Positions 32,156 to 42,102 of a DNA stretch of 64,000 bases are shown in pieces. This DNA is from Rhizobium jaguaris. Its GTDB lineage: Bacteria; Pseudomonadota; Alphaproteobacteria; Rhizobiales; Rhizobiaceae. The position numbers and the translations under genes are program-made. A model generated the notes under the pieces. The model saw nothing but the letters and a program-made list of their open reading frames with translations, had not been told where the DNA came from and ran no database searches. Every line of letters starts with the position of its first letter. The first letter of the stretch is position 1. The stretch is taken from assembly GCF_003627755.1 (NCBI RefSeq), contig NZ_CP032694.1, forward strand, positions 1,975,501-2,039,500. Reading direction: 5' to 3'.

Positions 32156-32467
32156 ATGTGGACAAAATATCATAAGAAGAGAAAGTTCGGCCGTTTCATT
32201 CTTCCCGCCATCACGATCGCCTTCGTGAGCTATTTCGGCTATCACTGCATTCATGGCGATTACGGCCTGAAGGCGACCGAGGTCTTCGAGCAGCAGCGCA
32301 TCGATCGCAGCAGGGAGCTTGCCGATCTCGTCGCCAAGCGCGAACACCTTGAAAAGGAAGTAGCATTGCTCAGCGACGGCTCGCTGGACAAGGATATGCT
32401 CGACCAATATGCGCGCTATCAATTGACCTATTCCAAAGCCGACGAAATCGTCATTTTCAATAAATAG
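32156..32467 (+). CDS. ftsB: Septum formation initiator (FtsB/DivIC family) protein
   Basis: A 103-residue small membrane protein: a short basic cytoplasmic N-terminus, one membrane span (about 15-32) and a periplasmic coiled coil (about 45-75). This is the FtsB/DivIC plan, and the position between eno and pdhA is the usual one in proteobacteria. FtsB with FtsL and FtsQ activates septal wall synthesis. The ATG at 32156 begins the conserved basic MWTKYHKKRK; the frame is open for 18 codons upstream, but nothing supports using them. Confidence 0.85.
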   Translation: MWTKYHKKRKFGRFILPAITIAFVSYFGYHCIHGDYGLKATEVFEQQRIDRSRELADLVAKREHLEKEVALLSDGSLDKDMLDQYARYQLTYSKADEIVIFNK

Positions 32468-32625
32468 TCACAATTAACCTAATTTCGGTTAATCGCCTTT
32501 TTCATAAGCATATCAATCGCTTGTGAAGAATATGAGCCATGCAATTATAGCATTGCTGTGGCGAACAATCTTCCTTATGTTACGCAGCACTACAGAACCG
32601 ATGCTACTCACATAGGGAGGGTTGA

Positions 32626-33669
32626 ATGGCGCCGCGAAAATCCGCGTCCGTTTCCAGCCGCAAGACAACATCCAAACCCGTCAAAGAAACCAACGGTGGC
32701 GCGATCGCGGAATTCGACCGCGATGCGGAGCTCAAGGCCTATCGTGAGATGCTCCTGATCCGCCGCTTTGAAGAGAAGGCCGGCCAGCTCTATGGCATGG
32801 GCTTCATTGGCGGCTTCTGTCACCTCTACATCGGCCAGGAGGCCGTCGTCGTCGGCATGCAGCTGGCGCTGAAGGAAGGCGACCAGGTCATTACTGGCTA
32901 CCGCGACCACGGCCACATGCTGGCGACCGGCATGAGCGCTCGCGGCGTCATGGCGGAACTCACTGGACGCCAGGGCGGCTATTCCCGAGGGAAGGGCGGC
33001 TCCATGCACATGTTCTCCAAGGAAAAGAACTTCTACGGCGGCCATGGCATCGTCGGCGCGCAGGTCTCGCTCGGTACCGGCCTCGGCTTCGCCAACTGGT
33101 ATCGTGGCAATGACAATGTCAGCGTCGCCTATTTCGGCGACGGCGCTGCCAACCAGGGCCAGGTCTACGAAAGCTTCAATATGGCGGAGCTCTGGAAGCT
33201 GCCGGTGATCTACGTGATCGAAAACAACCGCTACGCCATGGGCACGTCCACGGCGCGCGCAACCGCGCAGGCGGACTTCTCCAAGCGCGGCGCCTCTTTC
33301 GGTATCCCCGGCATCCAGGTCGACGGCATGGACGTTCGTGCCGTCAAGGCGGCTGCCGATGAAGCTGTCGAATATTGCCGTTCCGGCAAGGGTCCGATCA
33401 TTCTGGAAATGCTGACCTATCGCTACCGCGGCCATTCCATGTCGGACCCGGCCAAGTATCGCTCCAAGGACGAAGTGCAGAAGATGCGCTCCGAGCATGA
33501 CCCGATCGAGCAGGTTCGTGCCCGCCTTCTGGAAAAGGGTTGGGCGTCGGAAGACGAGCTGAAGGCGATCGACAAAGATGTCCGCGACATCGTCGCCGAC
33601 AGTGCCGATTTCGCCCAGGCCGATCCGGAGCCGGATGCATCCGAGCTCTATACCGACATTCTGCTCTAA
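32626..33669 (+). CDS. pdhA: Pyruvate dehydrogenase E1 component subunit alpha
   Basis: A 347-residue E1 alpha subunit. With PdhB it decarboxylates pyruvate using thiamine diphosphate. The TPP-binding GDGAANQGQVYESFN motif (about residues 172-186) and the YRYRGHSMSDP phosphorylation-loop-like segment are clear. It starts the pdhA-pdhB-pdhC operon with short spacers (18 and 15 bases). The first 25 residues are Ser/Lys/Thr-rich and probably disordered. Confidence 0.97.
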   Translation: MAPRKSASVSSRKTTSKPVKETNGGAIAEFDRDAELKAYREMLLIRRFEEKAGQLYGMGFIGGFCHLYIGQEAVVVGMQLALKEGDQVITGYRDHGHMLATGMSARGVMAELTGRQGGYSRGKGGSMHMFSKEKNFYGGHGIVGAQVSLGTGLGFANWYRGNDNVSVAYFGDGAANQGQVYESFNMAELWKLPVIYVIENNRYAMGTSTARATAQADFSKRGASFGIPGIQVDGMDVRAVKAAADEAVEYCRSGKGPIILEMLTYRYRGHSMSDPAKYRSKDEVQKMRSEHDPIEQVRARLLEKGWASEDELKAIDKDVRDIVADSADFAQADPEPDASELYTDILL

Positions 33670-33687
33670 ATCGGGGAGGGACGATCC

Positions 33688-35070
33688 ATGCCCATCGATA
33701 TTCTCATGCCCGCCCTTTCTCCGACGATGGAAGAGGGCACCCTTTCGAAATGGCTCAAGAAGGAAGGTGACAAGGTCACTTCCGGTGATGTCATTGCCGA
33801 AATTGAGACCGACAAGGCCACCATGGAAGTGGAAGCCGTTGATGAAGGCACGATCGGCAAGTTGCTGATCGACGCCGGCACCGAAGGCGTCAAGGTCAAC
33901 ACCAAGATCGCGATCCTCTTGCAGGACGGCGAGTCTGCAGACGCGATTTCTTCCGCCAAAGCGGCACCCGCTGCCGAGCCCGTAAAGACTGAGGCCCCGG
34001 CAGCCGCTCTGGCGCCCGCAGCAGCACCGGTTCCGGCCCAGCCGAAGGTTGCCGCTCCTGCCGATCCGGAAATTCCGGCCGGCACGGAAATGGTGTCGAT
34101 GACAGTGCGTGAAGCGCTGCGCGACGCCATGGCCGAAGAAATGCGCGCCAATCCGGACGTGTTCGTCATGGGCGAAGAAGTCGCCGAATACCAGGGCGCA
34201 TACAAGGTCACCCAGGGCTTGCTGCAGGAATTCGGTCCGCGTCGCGTGATCGACACCCCGATCACCGAGCATGGCTTTGCCGGCGTCGGTGTCGGTGCCG
34301 CGATGGCTGGCCTTCGCCCGATCGTCGAGTTCATGACCTTCAACTTCGCCATGCAGGCGATAGACCAGATCATCAACTCCGCCGCCAAGACGCTCTATAT
34401 GTCGGGCGGCCAGATGGGTGCTCCGATGGTCTTCCGTGGCCCCAACGGCGCGGCAGCGCGCGTTGCTGCCCAGCACAGCCAGGACTATGCAGCCTGGTAC
34501 AGCCACATTCCGGGTCTCAAGGTCGTCATGCCCTACACGGCAGCCGACGCCAAGGGCCTGCTGAAGGCGGCGATCCGCGATCCGAATCCGGTCATCTTCC
34601 TTGAAAACGAAATTCTTTACGGCCAGCACTTCGACGTGCCGAAGCTCGACGATTTCGTTCTGCCGATCGGCAAGGCCCGCATCCACCGTCCCGGCAAGGA
34701 CGCAACGGTCGTCTCCTTCGGTATCGGCATGACCTATGCCACCAAGGCGGTCGCCGAACTGGAAGCCCAGGGCATCGATGTCGAGCTGATCGACCTTCGC
34801 ACCATCCGCCCGATGGACCTGCCGACGGTCATCGAATCCGTCAAGAAGACCGGTCGCCTGGTCACCGTCGAGGAAGGCTATCCGCAGTCGTCCGTTGGAA
34901 CGGAAATCGCCACCCGCGTGATGCAGCAGGCCTTCGACTATCTCGATGCGCCGATCCTGACGATCGCCGGCAAGGATGTGCCCATGCCCTACGCCCACAA
35001 CCTCGAGAAGCTTGCGCTTCCGAATGTCGGCGAAGTGGTCGATGCGGTGAAAGCCGTTTGCTACAAATAA
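33688..35070 (+). CDS. pdhB: Pyruvate dehydrogenase E1 component subunit beta with N-terminal lipoyl domain
   Basis: A 460-residue E1 beta. Residues 1-80 are a biotinyl/lipoyl domain with the lipoyl lysine in [11 protein letters not shown] (near residue 43), joined by an Ala/Pro linker (about 90-130) to the transketolase-like E1 beta domain. The lipoyl domain is nearly the same as that of PdhC downstream. Having this domain on E1 beta is a known trait of rhizobia and some other alphaproteobacteria, not a fusion error. Confidence 0.97.
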   Translation: MPIDILMPALSPTMEEGTLSKWLKKEGDKVTSGDVIAEIETDKATMEVEAVDEGTIGKLLIDAGTEGVKVNTKIAILLQDGESADAISSAKAAPAAEPVKTEAPAAALAPAAAPVPAQPKVAAPADPEIPAGTEMVSMTVREALRDAMAEEMRANPDVFVMGEEVAEYQGAYKVTQGLLQEFGPRRVIDTPITEHGFAGVGVGAAMAGLRPIVEFMTFNFAMQAIDQIINSAAKTLYMSGGQMGAPMVFRGPNGAAARVAAQHSQDYAAWYSHIPGLKVVMPYTAADAKGLLKAAIRDPNPVIFLENEILYGQHFDVPKLDDFVLPIGKARIHRPGKDATVVSFGIGMTYATKAVAELEAQGIDVELIDLRTIRPMDLPTVIESVKKTGRLVTVEEGYPQSSVGTEIATRVMQQAFDYLDAPILTIAGKDVPMPYAHNLEKLALPNVGEVVDAVKAVCYK

Positions 35071-35085
35071 GGGGAGGGCTCATCG

Positions 35086-36453
35086 ATGCCTATCAACATC
35101 ACCATGCCTGCCCTCTCGCCGACCATGGAAGAGGGCAACCTCGCCAAGTGGCTGGTCAAGGAAGGCGATAAGATCAAGTCCGGCGACGTCATCGCCGAGA
35201 TCGAGACCGACAAGGCAACGATGGAAGTCGAAGCTGTCGACGAGGGCACCGTCGCCAAGATCGTCGTTCCGGCCGGCACCGAAGGCGTCAAGGTCAATGC
35301 GCTGATCGCGGTTCTGGCCGGGGAAGGCGAGGACGTTTCCGCCGCTGCCTTGGGTGCTGCTGCTGCTGCGCCTGCCGCTGCTGCTGCGCCTGCCGCTGCG
35401 GCGCCTGCGCCGAAGGCGGAGACGGCTCCGGCTCAATCCGCGCCGGCTGCACAGCCCGCGCCAGTTGCGCCAGCGGCCCTCTCGACGGATGGTCATCGCA
35501 CCTTCGCCTCGCCGCTCGCTCGCCGTCTTGCCAAGGAATCCGGCATCGATCTGGCCGCGCTCGTCGGCTCCGGTCCGCATGGCCGGGTGATCAAGAAGGA
35601 CATCGAAGCCGCTGTTGCCGGTGGTGGCGTTGCAAAGGCCGCTCCGGCGGCTGCCCCCGCTTCGCAGCCGGCCGCCGCTGTTCAGGCTCCGGCGGCAGCC
35701 GCGCCGAAGGGCATGTCGGAAGATGCCGTTCTCAAGCTGTTCGAGCCCGGTTCCTACGAGCTCGTGCCGCATGACGGCATGCGCAAGACCATTGCCAAGC
35801 GCCTGCAGGAATCCAAGCAGACCGTTCCGCATTTCTACGTCACCGTCGATTGCGAGCTGGACGCACTGTTGGCGCTGCGCACGCAGCTCAACGATGCTGC
35901 TCAGAAGTCGAAGGATGGCGTTCCGGCCTATAAGCTCTCCGTCAATGACATGGTCATCAAGGCGCTGGCGCTGGCGCTGCGCGATGTGCCGGATGCCAAC
36001 GTCTCCTGGACCGACAACAACATGGTCAAGCACAAGCACGCCGATGTCGGCGTCGCCGTCTCCATTCCGGGCGGTCTGATCACGCCGATCATCCGCAGCG
36101 CCGAGTTGAAGACGCTGTCGGCCATCTCCAATGAGATGAAGGACTACGGCAAGCGCGCCAAGGAGCGCAAGCTGAAGCCCGAGGAATATCAGGGCGGCAC
36201 CACTGCTGTGTCCAATATGGGCATGATGGGCGTCAAGAACTTCTCCGCTGTTATCAACCCGCCGCATGCGACCATTCTCGCCGTTGGCGCGGGTGAGCAG
36301 CGTGTGATCGTCAAAAAGGGTGAAATGGCCATCGCCACCATGATGAGCGTCACGCTGTCGACCGACCATCGCTGTGTCGACGGTGCGCTTGGCGCGGAAC
36401 TTCTGGCAGCCTTCAAGGGCTACATCGAAAACCCGATGGGGATGCTCGTCTGA
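35086..36453 (+). CDS. pdhC: Dihydrolipoamide acetyltransferase (E2) of pyruvate dehydrogenase
   Basis: A 455-residue E2 core. One lipoyl domain (1-80), an Ala/Pro-rich linker, a peripheral subunit-binding domain (about 140-175, [16 protein letters not shown]), a second linker and the catalytic 2-oxoacid acyltransferase domain (about 225-455) that ends with [14 protein letters not shown], holding the catalytic His. It moves acetyl from lipoamide to CoA. It follows pdhB after 15 bases. Confidence 0.97.
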   Translation: MPINITMPALSPTMEEGNLAKWLVKEGDKIKSGDVIAEIETDKATMEVEAVDEGTVAKIVVPAGTEGVKVNALIAVLAGEGEDVSAAALGAAAAAPAAAAAPAAAAPAPKAETAPAQSAPAAQPAPVAPAALSTDGHRTFASPLARRLAKESGIDLAALVGSGPHGRVIKKDIEAAVAGGGVAKAAPAAAPASQPAAAVQAPAAAAPKGMSEDAVLKLFEPGSYELVPHDGMRKTIAKRLQESKQTVPHFYVTVDCELDALLALRTQLNDAAQKSKDGVPAYKLSVNDMVIKALALALRDVPDANVSWTDNNMVKHKHADVGVAVSIPGGLITPIIRSAELKTLSAISNEMKDYGKRAKERKLKPEEYQGGTTAVSNMGMMGVKNFSAVINPPHATILAVGAGEQRVIVKKGEMAIATMMSVTLSTDHRCVDGALGAELLAAFKGYIENPMGMLV

Positions 36454-36478
36454 GCCTTGTCGTCAAGCGGAGGCATGA

Positions 36479-37120
36479 ATGACCAAGACCGTTCTGTGTT
36501 ATGGCGACTCGCTGACATGGGGCTATAACGCCGAGACGATCGGTCGTCATGCCTTCGAAGATCGATGGCCGAGCGTGCTGCAAAAGGCGCTCGGCGATCG
36601 GGTTCGGATGATTCCGGAAGGGCTGAACGGCCGCACCACCGCTTTCGACGACCATCTCGCCGATTGCGACCGCAATGGTGCGAAGGTCTTGCCGACGATC
36701 CTGCAGACGCACGCGCCGCTCGATCTTGTCATTATCATGCTGGGCACCAATGACATGAAGCCGGTGCTTGCAGGTTCGGCCTTTGCCGCCTTGCAGGGCA
36801 TCAGCCGGTTGATTCAGCTCGTGCGCAATCATACATGGGCGTTCGGTCACGAAGTCCCCGATATTCTGATCGTTGCGCCACCCGTCATCACCGAAACCGC
36901 CAATCCGGCTTTCGCCGCCAACTATCTCGGCGCGATCAAGGAGTCGGCGAAGCTTGCGACGCTCTATCGCGATCTGGCCGACGAGCTTGGCTGCGGCTTT
37001 TTCGATGCGGGCACGGTTGCCGTCACCACGCCGCTCGACGGCGTGCATCTCGATGCCGAAAATACCCGGGCGCTCGGCCGTGGTCTCGAGCCGATCGTGC
37101 GCATGATGCTCGGGCTCTAA
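36479..37120 (+). CDS. SGNH/GDSL hydrolase (arylesterase-like)
   Basis: A 213-residue esterase of the SGNH superfamily. Block I CYGDSLTWG (Ser11), a GLNGRTT block II-like segment, block III GTNDMKP and block V DGVHLD supply the expected catalytic residues. No signal peptide, so it is probably cytoplasmic. It lies inside the pyruvate dehydrogenase operon between pdhC and lpdA. Substrate unknown. Confidence 0.87.
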   Translation: MTKTVLCYGDSLTWGYNAETIGRHAFEDRWPSVLQKALGDRVRMIPEGLNGRTTAFDDHLADCDRNGAKVLPTILQTHAPLDLVIIMLGTNDMKPVLAGSAFAALQGISRLIQLVRNHTWAFGHEVPDILIVAPPVITETANPAFAANYLGAIKESAKLATLYRDLADELGCGFFDAGTVAVTTPLDGVHLDAENTRALGRGLEPIVRMMLGL

Positions 37121-37248
37121 CGATTTGATTGAGTGCGACCTTACTCGAAAACCGCTTTCGCTTTGTGGTTCTTCGGTTCGGCATCGTGCTTCGGAAAAAT
37201 TAAGGCAGGCTGAGCCTCGACCGGCCGCCAACCAAAGGCAGGAAACAT

Positions 37249-38694
37249 ATGGCTGAGAATTACGACGTCATCATTATCGGCTCCGGTCCCGGCGGCTATG
37301 TCGCCGCCGTGCGCGCCGGCCAGCTTGGCCTGAAGACGGCGATCGTCGAACGCGAGCACCTGGGCGGCATCTGCCTGAACTGGGGCTGCATTCCGACCAA
37401 GGCGCTGTTGCGTTCGGCCGAAATCCTCGATCATTCCAATCATCTGAAGGACTACGGCCTTGTCCTCGAAGGCAAGGTTACGCCGGATGTGAAGGCGGTC
37501 GTCGCCCGTTCGCGCGGCGTTTCTCTTCGCCTCAACATGGGCGTCGGCTTCCTGATGAAAAAGAACAAGGTCGACGTGATCTGGGGTGAGGCCAAGATCA
37601 CGAAGCCCGGCGAAATCGTGGTCGGCAAGTCGACCAAACCTGTCGTCGAACCTCAGCATCCGTTGCCCAAGAACGTCAAGGGCGAGGGTACCTACACTGC
37701 CAAGCACATCATCGTCGCCACTGGCGCCCGCCCGCGCGCACTTCCCGGCATCGAGCCGGACGGCAAGCTGATCTGGACCTATTTCGAGGCGCTGAAGCCG
37801 GATTTCCTGCCGAAGTCGCTGGTGGTCACGGGCTCGGGCGCGATCGGCATTGAATTTGCGAGCTTTTATCGCTCGCTGGGCGTCGATGTCACCGTCGTCG
37901 AAATCATGCCGACCATCATGCCGGTCGAGGATGCCGAAATTTCCGGTATCGCCCGCAAGCAGTTGGAAAAGCGCGGCCTGAAGATCTTCACCAGCACGAA
38001 GGTCACCAAGGTCGACAAGGGCGCCAACAGCATCACCGCACACATAGAAACCGCAGACGGTAAGGTGCAGCAGATCACCGCCGACCGCATGATCTCTGCC
38101 GTCGGCGTGCAGGGCAACATCGAGAATCTTGGCTTGGAAGCGCTCGGCGTGAAGACCGATCGCGGCTGCGTCGTCATCGACGGCTACGGCAAGACCAACG
38201 TACCGGGCATCTATGCGATCGGCGACGTCGCCGGCCCGCCGATGCTGGCGCACAAGGCCGAGCATGAAGGGGTAGTCTGTATCGAGAAGATCGCTGGCCT
38301 GCCGAACGTGCATCCGACCGACAAGAGCAAGGTGCCGGGCTGCACCTACTGCCAGCCGCAGGTCGCCTCGGTCGGCCTGACGGAAGCCAAGGCGAAGGAA
38401 CTCGGCCGCGACATCCGCGTCGGCCGCTTCCCGTTCACGGCCAACGGCAAGGCGATCGCTCTCGGCGAGGACCAGGGGCTTTGCAAGGTCATCTTCGACA
38501 AGAAGACCGGCGAACTGCTCGGCGCCCATATGGTCGGCGCCGAGGTTACCGAATTGATCCAGGGCTTTGTCGTCGCCATGAATCTGGAGACGACGGAAGA
38601 GGAACTGATGCACACGATTTTCCCGCATCCGACCGTTTCGGAAACGATGAAGGAAGCCGTGCTGGACGCTTACGGCCGCGTGCTGAACGCTTGA
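37249..38694 (+). CDS. lpdA: Dihydrolipoyl dehydrogenase (E3)
   Basis: A 481-residue FAD disulfide reductase that reoxidises dihydrolipoamide with NAD+. The FAD-binding GSGPGGYVAA, the redox CLNWGCIP disulfide (cysteines five apart), an NAD-binding GSGAIGIEFAS and the C-terminal HPTVSETMKEAV catalytic His-Glu region are intact. It completes the pyruvate dehydrogenase operon. Confidence 0.97.
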   Translation: MAENYDVIIIGSGPGGYVAAVRAGQLGLKTAIVEREHLGGICLNWGCIPTKALLRSAEILDHSNHLKDYGLVLEGKVTPDVKAVVARSRGVSLRLNMGVGFLMKKNKVDVIWGEAKITKPGEIVVGKSTKPVVEPQHPLPKNVKGEGTYTAKHIIVATGARPRALPGIEPDGKLIWTYFEALKPDFLPKSLVVTGSGAIGIEFASFYRSLGVDVTVVEIMPTIMPVEDAEISGIARKQLEKRGLKIFTSTKVTKVDKGANSITAHIETADGKVQQITADRMISAVGVQGNIENLGLEALGVKTDRGCVVIDGYGKTNVPGIYAIGDVAGPPMLAHKAEHEGVVCIEKIAGLPNVHPTDKSKVPGCTYCQPQVASVGLTEAKAKELGRDIRVGRFPFTANGKAIALGEDQGLCKVIFDKKTGELLGAHMVGAEVTELIQGFVVAMNLETTEEELMHTIFPHPTVSETMKEAVLDAYGRVLNA

Positions 38695-38749
38695 TAATTT
38701 CCTGCTTCGCCCTCTATCCACAGGGTGGAAAATTGCAAAGGAAATCATC

Positions 38750-39010
38750 ATGTCTATCGGTACTGAGGCTTGGATCGTCTTTCTGCTGATCGGTCTGGTG
38801 GCGGGATTTCTCGCCAGCCTGGTCGTCGGCGGAGGCGGCTTGATCAGTTGCTTGTTGAGCGGCGTGATTGGTGCTTTCGTGGGCGGGTTCCTATTTAATT
38901 CGTTTGGAATTTCGCTGGGCATACAAAATGCGCTCGTGGTCGAGATCATTCATGCGACGGTCGGCGCGATCATTGTGGTACTGCTTGCGAGGGCGATAGC
39001 GTGGGGGTAA
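38750..39010 (+). CDS. GlsB/YeaQ/YmgE family stress response membrane protein
   Basis: An 86-residue protein with three hydrophobic spans and Gly-rich turns (LIGLVAGFLASLVVGGGG, GVIGAFVGGFLF). This family is associated with acid and stationary-phase stress, though mechanism is unknown. Seven bases separate it from a second family member. Confidence 0.78.
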   Translation: MSIGTEAWIVFLLIGLVAGFLASLVVGGGGLISCLLSGVIGAFVGGFLFNSFGISLGIQNALVVEIIHATVGAIIVVLLARAIAWG

Positions 39011-39017
39011 AGGCGCG

Positions 39018-39266
39018 ATGGAAGGCGTAGGCTGGCTTGGTCTGATTATCATCGGCGGCCTTGCGGGCTGGCTCGCGGGCAAGCTGATGGAGGTGCGCTA
39101 CGGCATCATCCTCAACATCGTTCTTGGCATTGCCGGCTCGGTCGTTGCCGCGGGCATTCTGGTGCAACTGCATGTCGGCGTGCCTGGCGGCCGGCTTGGT
39201 TATTTCGTCACCGGTTTCATCGGTGCATGCATTCTGATATTTCTCGCCAAACTCGTCCGGCGATGA
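39018..39266 (+). CDS. GlsB/YeaQ/YmgE family stress response membrane protein
   Basis: An 82-residue protein, IIIGGLAGWLAGKLME at the N-terminus and a TGFIGACILIFLAKLVRR tail. The tail and the GGLAGWLA motif are almost the same as in the minus-strand protein at 62476-62733, so these are paralogues. It lies between the first GlsB-like gene and lipA. Confidence 0.82.
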   Translation: MEGVGWLGLIIIGGLAGWLAGKLMEVRYGIILNIVLGIAGSVVAAGILVQLHVGVPGGRLGYFVTGFIGACILIFLAKLVRR

Positions 39267-39302
39267 AAAGGCCGTGAGTGAGCGGCGGAAAGTAGACGTT
39301 TC

Positions 39303-40274
39303 ATGGTCACGATTCTCGACACGATCAATCCAGACGCAAAGCGCGTACGGCATCCGGAAAAGGCGCATCGGCCGGATACGGAAGTTCTGCGCAAGCCGGA
39401 TTGGATCCGTGTCAAGGCGCCGACATCGAAGGGCTATGCCGAGACCCGCTCGATCGTGAAGGAGCACAAGCTCGTTACCGTCTGCGAGGAGGCCGGCTGC
39501 CCGAACATCGGCGAGTGTTGGGACAAGAAGCACGCCACCTTCATGATCATGGGCGAGATTTGTACGCGCGCCTGTGCCTTCTGCAACGTCTCGACCGGCA
39601 AGCCGAATGCGCTCGATATGGCGGAGCCTGAAAATGTCGCCAAGGCCGTCAAGGAAATGGGCCTCAGCCACGTTGTCATCACGTCCGTTGACCGCGACGA
39701 TCTGGAAGACGGTGGTGCCGAGCACTTCGAAAAGGTGATCTGGGCGATCCGCGCCGCTTCGCCGGCAACGACGATCGAGATCCTGACACCGGACTTCCTG
39801 CGCAAGCCGGGCGCTCTCGAACGTGTCGTTGCCGCCAAGCCCGACGTTTTCAATCACAATCTGGAAACGGTGCCGTCGAAGTATCTGACGGTGCGTCCCG
39901 GTGCCCGCTATTTCCACTCGATCCGCCTGTTGCAGCGGGTCAAGGAACTCGATCCGACCATGTTCACCAAGTCCGGCATCATGGTCGGCCTCGGCGAAGA
40001 GCGCAACGAAGTGCTGCAGTTGATGGATGATCTCAGGACCGCCGACGTCGACTTCCTGACCATCGGCCAGTATCTGCAGCCGACCCGCAAGCATCATCAG
40101 GTCATGAGCTTCGTCACCCCGGACGAATTCAAGTCCTACGAGACGGTTGCTTACACCAAAGGCTTCCTGATGGTCGCCTCCAGCCCGCTCACCCGCTCGT
40201 CCCACCACGCCGGCGACGATTTCGCCCGCCTGCGGGCTGCCCGCGAGAAGAAGGTTCTGCTGGCGGCTGAATAA
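39303..40274 (+). CDS. lipA: Lipoyl synthase
   Basis: A 323-residue radical SAM enzyme that inserts two sulfurs into octanoyl groups on lipoyl domains such as those of PdhB and PdhC upstream. Both iron-sulfur motifs are present: [12 protein letters not shown] (auxiliary cluster) and CTRACAFC (SAM cluster). Its position right after the dehydrogenase genes fits its job. A terminator follows at 40300. Confidence 0.97.
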   Translation: MVTILDTINPDAKRVRHPEKAHRPDTEVLRKPDWIRVKAPTSKGYAETRSIVKEHKLVTVCEEAGCPNIGECWDKKHATFMIMGEICTRACAFCNVSTGKPNALDMAEPENVAKAVKEMGLSHVVITSVDRDDLEDGGAEHFEKVIWAIRAASPATTIEILTPDFLRKPGALERVVAAKPDVFNHNLETVPSKYLTVRPGARYFHSIRLLQRVKELDPTMFTKSGIMVGLGEERNEVLQLMDDLRTADVDFLTIGQYLQPTRKHHQVMSFVTPDEFKSYETVAYTKGFLMVASSPLTRSSHHAGDDFARLRAAREKKVLLAAE

Positions 40275-40299
40275 AATTCAATCTCTTGCCTTTTGAACG

Positions 40300-40326
40300 A
40301 ACCGCGGCGATTGTGCCGCGGTTTTT
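40300..40326 (+). terminator. Rho-independent terminator after lipA
   Basis: AACCGCGGC (40300-40308) pairs with GCCGCGGTT (40315-40323) around a six-base loop, then a T run. It ends the lpdA-lipA unit. Confidence 0.88.
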
Positions 40327-40430
40327 GTTTGTGCCGTCATCAAATCATCATCTGCGCGGCTTAGGGAACACAGCCCCGCCGTTTGTTACCGGTATCGGCG
40401 CCTGTCTTGGTTGTATATGGAGCCGACCCC

Positions 40431-41024
40431 GTGGAGCAGATATCAGCGCCGCAAGCGCCGCCCTATGCCGTCGACATCGAGACTGCAGCGTCCATCCTCG
40501 ATAATGCCGAACGCATCCTCATCATCGGTTGCTCCGGCACCGGCAAAAGCACGTTGGCGCGATCGATCGCGTCATTGCGTGGGCTGACTTACGTATCGAT
40601 GGACCGTGACATTTTCTGGCTGCCCGGTTGGAAGCATCGGCCGCGCCCGGAGGCTATCGCGCTGATCAAGCAGGCGGTTGCTGGCCCACGTTGGATCATG
40701 GACGGTAACAGCCCTGGAACCTTGCCGTTGAGGCTGCCACACACCGACATCGTCATATGGCGAAGACCGCCGCGGCATGTGGCGTTGAGGGGCGTTATTT
40801 CGCGATGGCTGCGCTACCGCGGCCGTTCGCGGCCCGAGATGGCGGCCGGATGCCCCGAGCGGCTGACCTCGACTTTCCTTCGCTATATCTGGACTTTCGA
40901 GAGGGAAGAAGTTCCGCAATTCATGGAAATGCTCGCGCTTCATGGCCGCCAGGTGCCGGTCCTGACACTGAAGTCCTACCGCGAGGGTGATGAACTGTTG
41001 GCGCGTCTGCGCTCTGGCCGGTGA
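40431..41024 (+). CDS. P-loop NTPase, FlaR/adenylate kinase-like (copy 1)
   Basis: A 197-residue protein with Walker A GCSGTGKST near residue 34 and the next strand TYVSMDRDIFWLPGW. This layout matches the small FlaR-type P-loop kinases (AAA_17/adenylate kinase-like); substrate unknown. The chosen GTG has GGAG eight bases upstream; a TTG 48 bases earlier is possible. The next gene is a homologue. Confidence 0.75.
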   Translation: MEQISAPQAPPYAVDIETAASILDNAERILIIGCSGTGKSTLARSIASLRGLTYVSMDRDIFWLPGWKHRPRPEAIALIKQAVAGPRWIMDGNSPGTLPLRLPHTDIVIWRRPPRHVALRGVISRWLRYRGRSRPEMAAGCPERLTSTFLRYIWTFEREEVPQFMEMLALHGRQVPVLTLKSYREGDELLARLRSGR

Positions 41025-41040
41025 GAGCGGAGGAAACGTC

Positions 41041-41631
41041 GTGGATCAGATCGCAATGAAGCTGCGTAACGAGGTGACCGACCTGAGGCAGGCGGCGGAT
41101 CGTATCCGCAGCGCCGACCGCATCCTCGTGATGGGATGCTCCGGAGGCGGTAAATCGACTTTGTCTCAGAAGATCTGCGCGTGCTTGGATCTGCCTTACG
41201 TCTCGATGGATCGCGAGTTTTTCTGGCTGCCGGGCTGGGTGAAGAGAGACAAGGCCGAGGAGCGCGCCCTGATCGCAGCAAAGGTTGCCGAGGAGCGTTG
41301 GCTGATCGATGGAACGGCACCATCAAGTTTTGATCTGCGGTTGCCACGCACGGAGTTTGTTCTTTGGGTGCGCATGCCGCGCTGGTTGTGTATGTGGGGG
41401 GCATTGTCGAGAGCCGTGCGGTGGCTGGGACGGTCCCGCCCGGACATGGCGCCGGGTTGTCCCGAGCGCATCGATTCAGATTTCCTGCGTTACATCTGGG
41501 ACTGGGAGCGCAAATTTGCGCCTAAAGTGTTGGTCGGCCTCGCTCAACACGGCCCCGACGTGCCGGTCCTACAGCTAAAATCCCGCCGCGAAATGCGCAG
41601 GCTTCTTGATCTTCTGGGCCGTCCTGCTTAA
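41041..41631 (+). CDS. P-loop NTPase, FlaR/adenylate kinase-like (copy 2)
   Basis: A 196-residue protein with Walker A GCSGGGKST and YVSMDREFFWLPGW, clearly related to the gene 16 bases upstream over its whole length (shared FWLPGW, WLxxRGRSRPEMA-like and AGCPER segments). GTG start with GGAGG upstream. Tandem duplicates with changed Walker A spacer residues suggest divergence in substrate. Function unknown. Confidence 0.75.
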   Translation: MDQIAMKLRNEVTDLRQAADRIRSADRILVMGCSGGGKSTLSQKICACLDLPYVSMDREFFWLPGWVKRDKAEERALIAAKVAEERWLIDGTAPSSFDLRLPRTEFVLWVRMPRWLCMWGALSRAVRWLGRSRPDMAPGCPERIDSDFLRYIWDWERKFAPKVLVGLAQHGPDVPVLQLKSRREMRRLLDLLGRPA

Positions 41632-41640
41632 TTGCCGCTC

Positions 41641-42087
41641 ATGCCTCAGTTTGAAACGCACCGCCCCGTCCCGCACACGCCTGACCAGATGTTCGACCTC
41701 GTCGCCGATGTCGAGCGCTATCCGGAATTCCTGCCGCTTTGCGAGGCGCTGGTTGTCCGCAATCGCAAGGAGCGCGACGGCAAGGTATTGTTGGTCGCCG
41801 ACATGACCGTCGGCTACAAGGCGATCCGCGAGACTTTTACGACGCAGGTGCTGCTCAACAAGGCGGAGCGGGCGATCGACGTGAAATATATCGACGGGCC
41901 GTTCAAATATCTCGACAACCGTTGGCGCTTCACGCCGTCGGAAAGCGGCGGCTGCAGCATTGATTTCTTCATCGACTATGAGTTCAAGAGTCGCATCCTT
42001 GGCGCCCTGATGGGATCGATGTTCGATCGCGCTTTCCGTATGTTCACGGATGCCTTCGAGACACGCGCGAAAAAGATCTACGCCTGA
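41641..42087 (+). CDS. SRPBCC (COQ10/RatA-type) protein
   Basis: A 148-residue START-like fold protein of the coenzyme-Q-binding COQ10/RatA family, with a polyketide-cyclase-like hydrophobic cavity. The VADVERYPEFLPLCEAL segment near the N-terminus and the FEFKSRILGALMG-like C-terminal helix are diagnostic. In respiring alphaproteobacteria the likeliest role is ubiquinone handling; the toxin-antitoxin RatA label often given to the family is doubtful here, as no RatB partner is present. The stop is just before convergent pncC. Confidence 0.87.
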   Translation: MPQFETHRPVPHTPDQMFDLVADVERYPEFLPLCEALVVRNRKERDGKVLLVADMTVGYKAIRETFTTQVLLNKAERAIDVKYIDGPFKYLDNRWRFTPSESGGCSIDFFIDYEFKSRILGALMGSMFDRAFRMFTDAFETRAKKIYA

Positions 42088-42102
42088 AGCGGGAGTTCGG
42101 CG

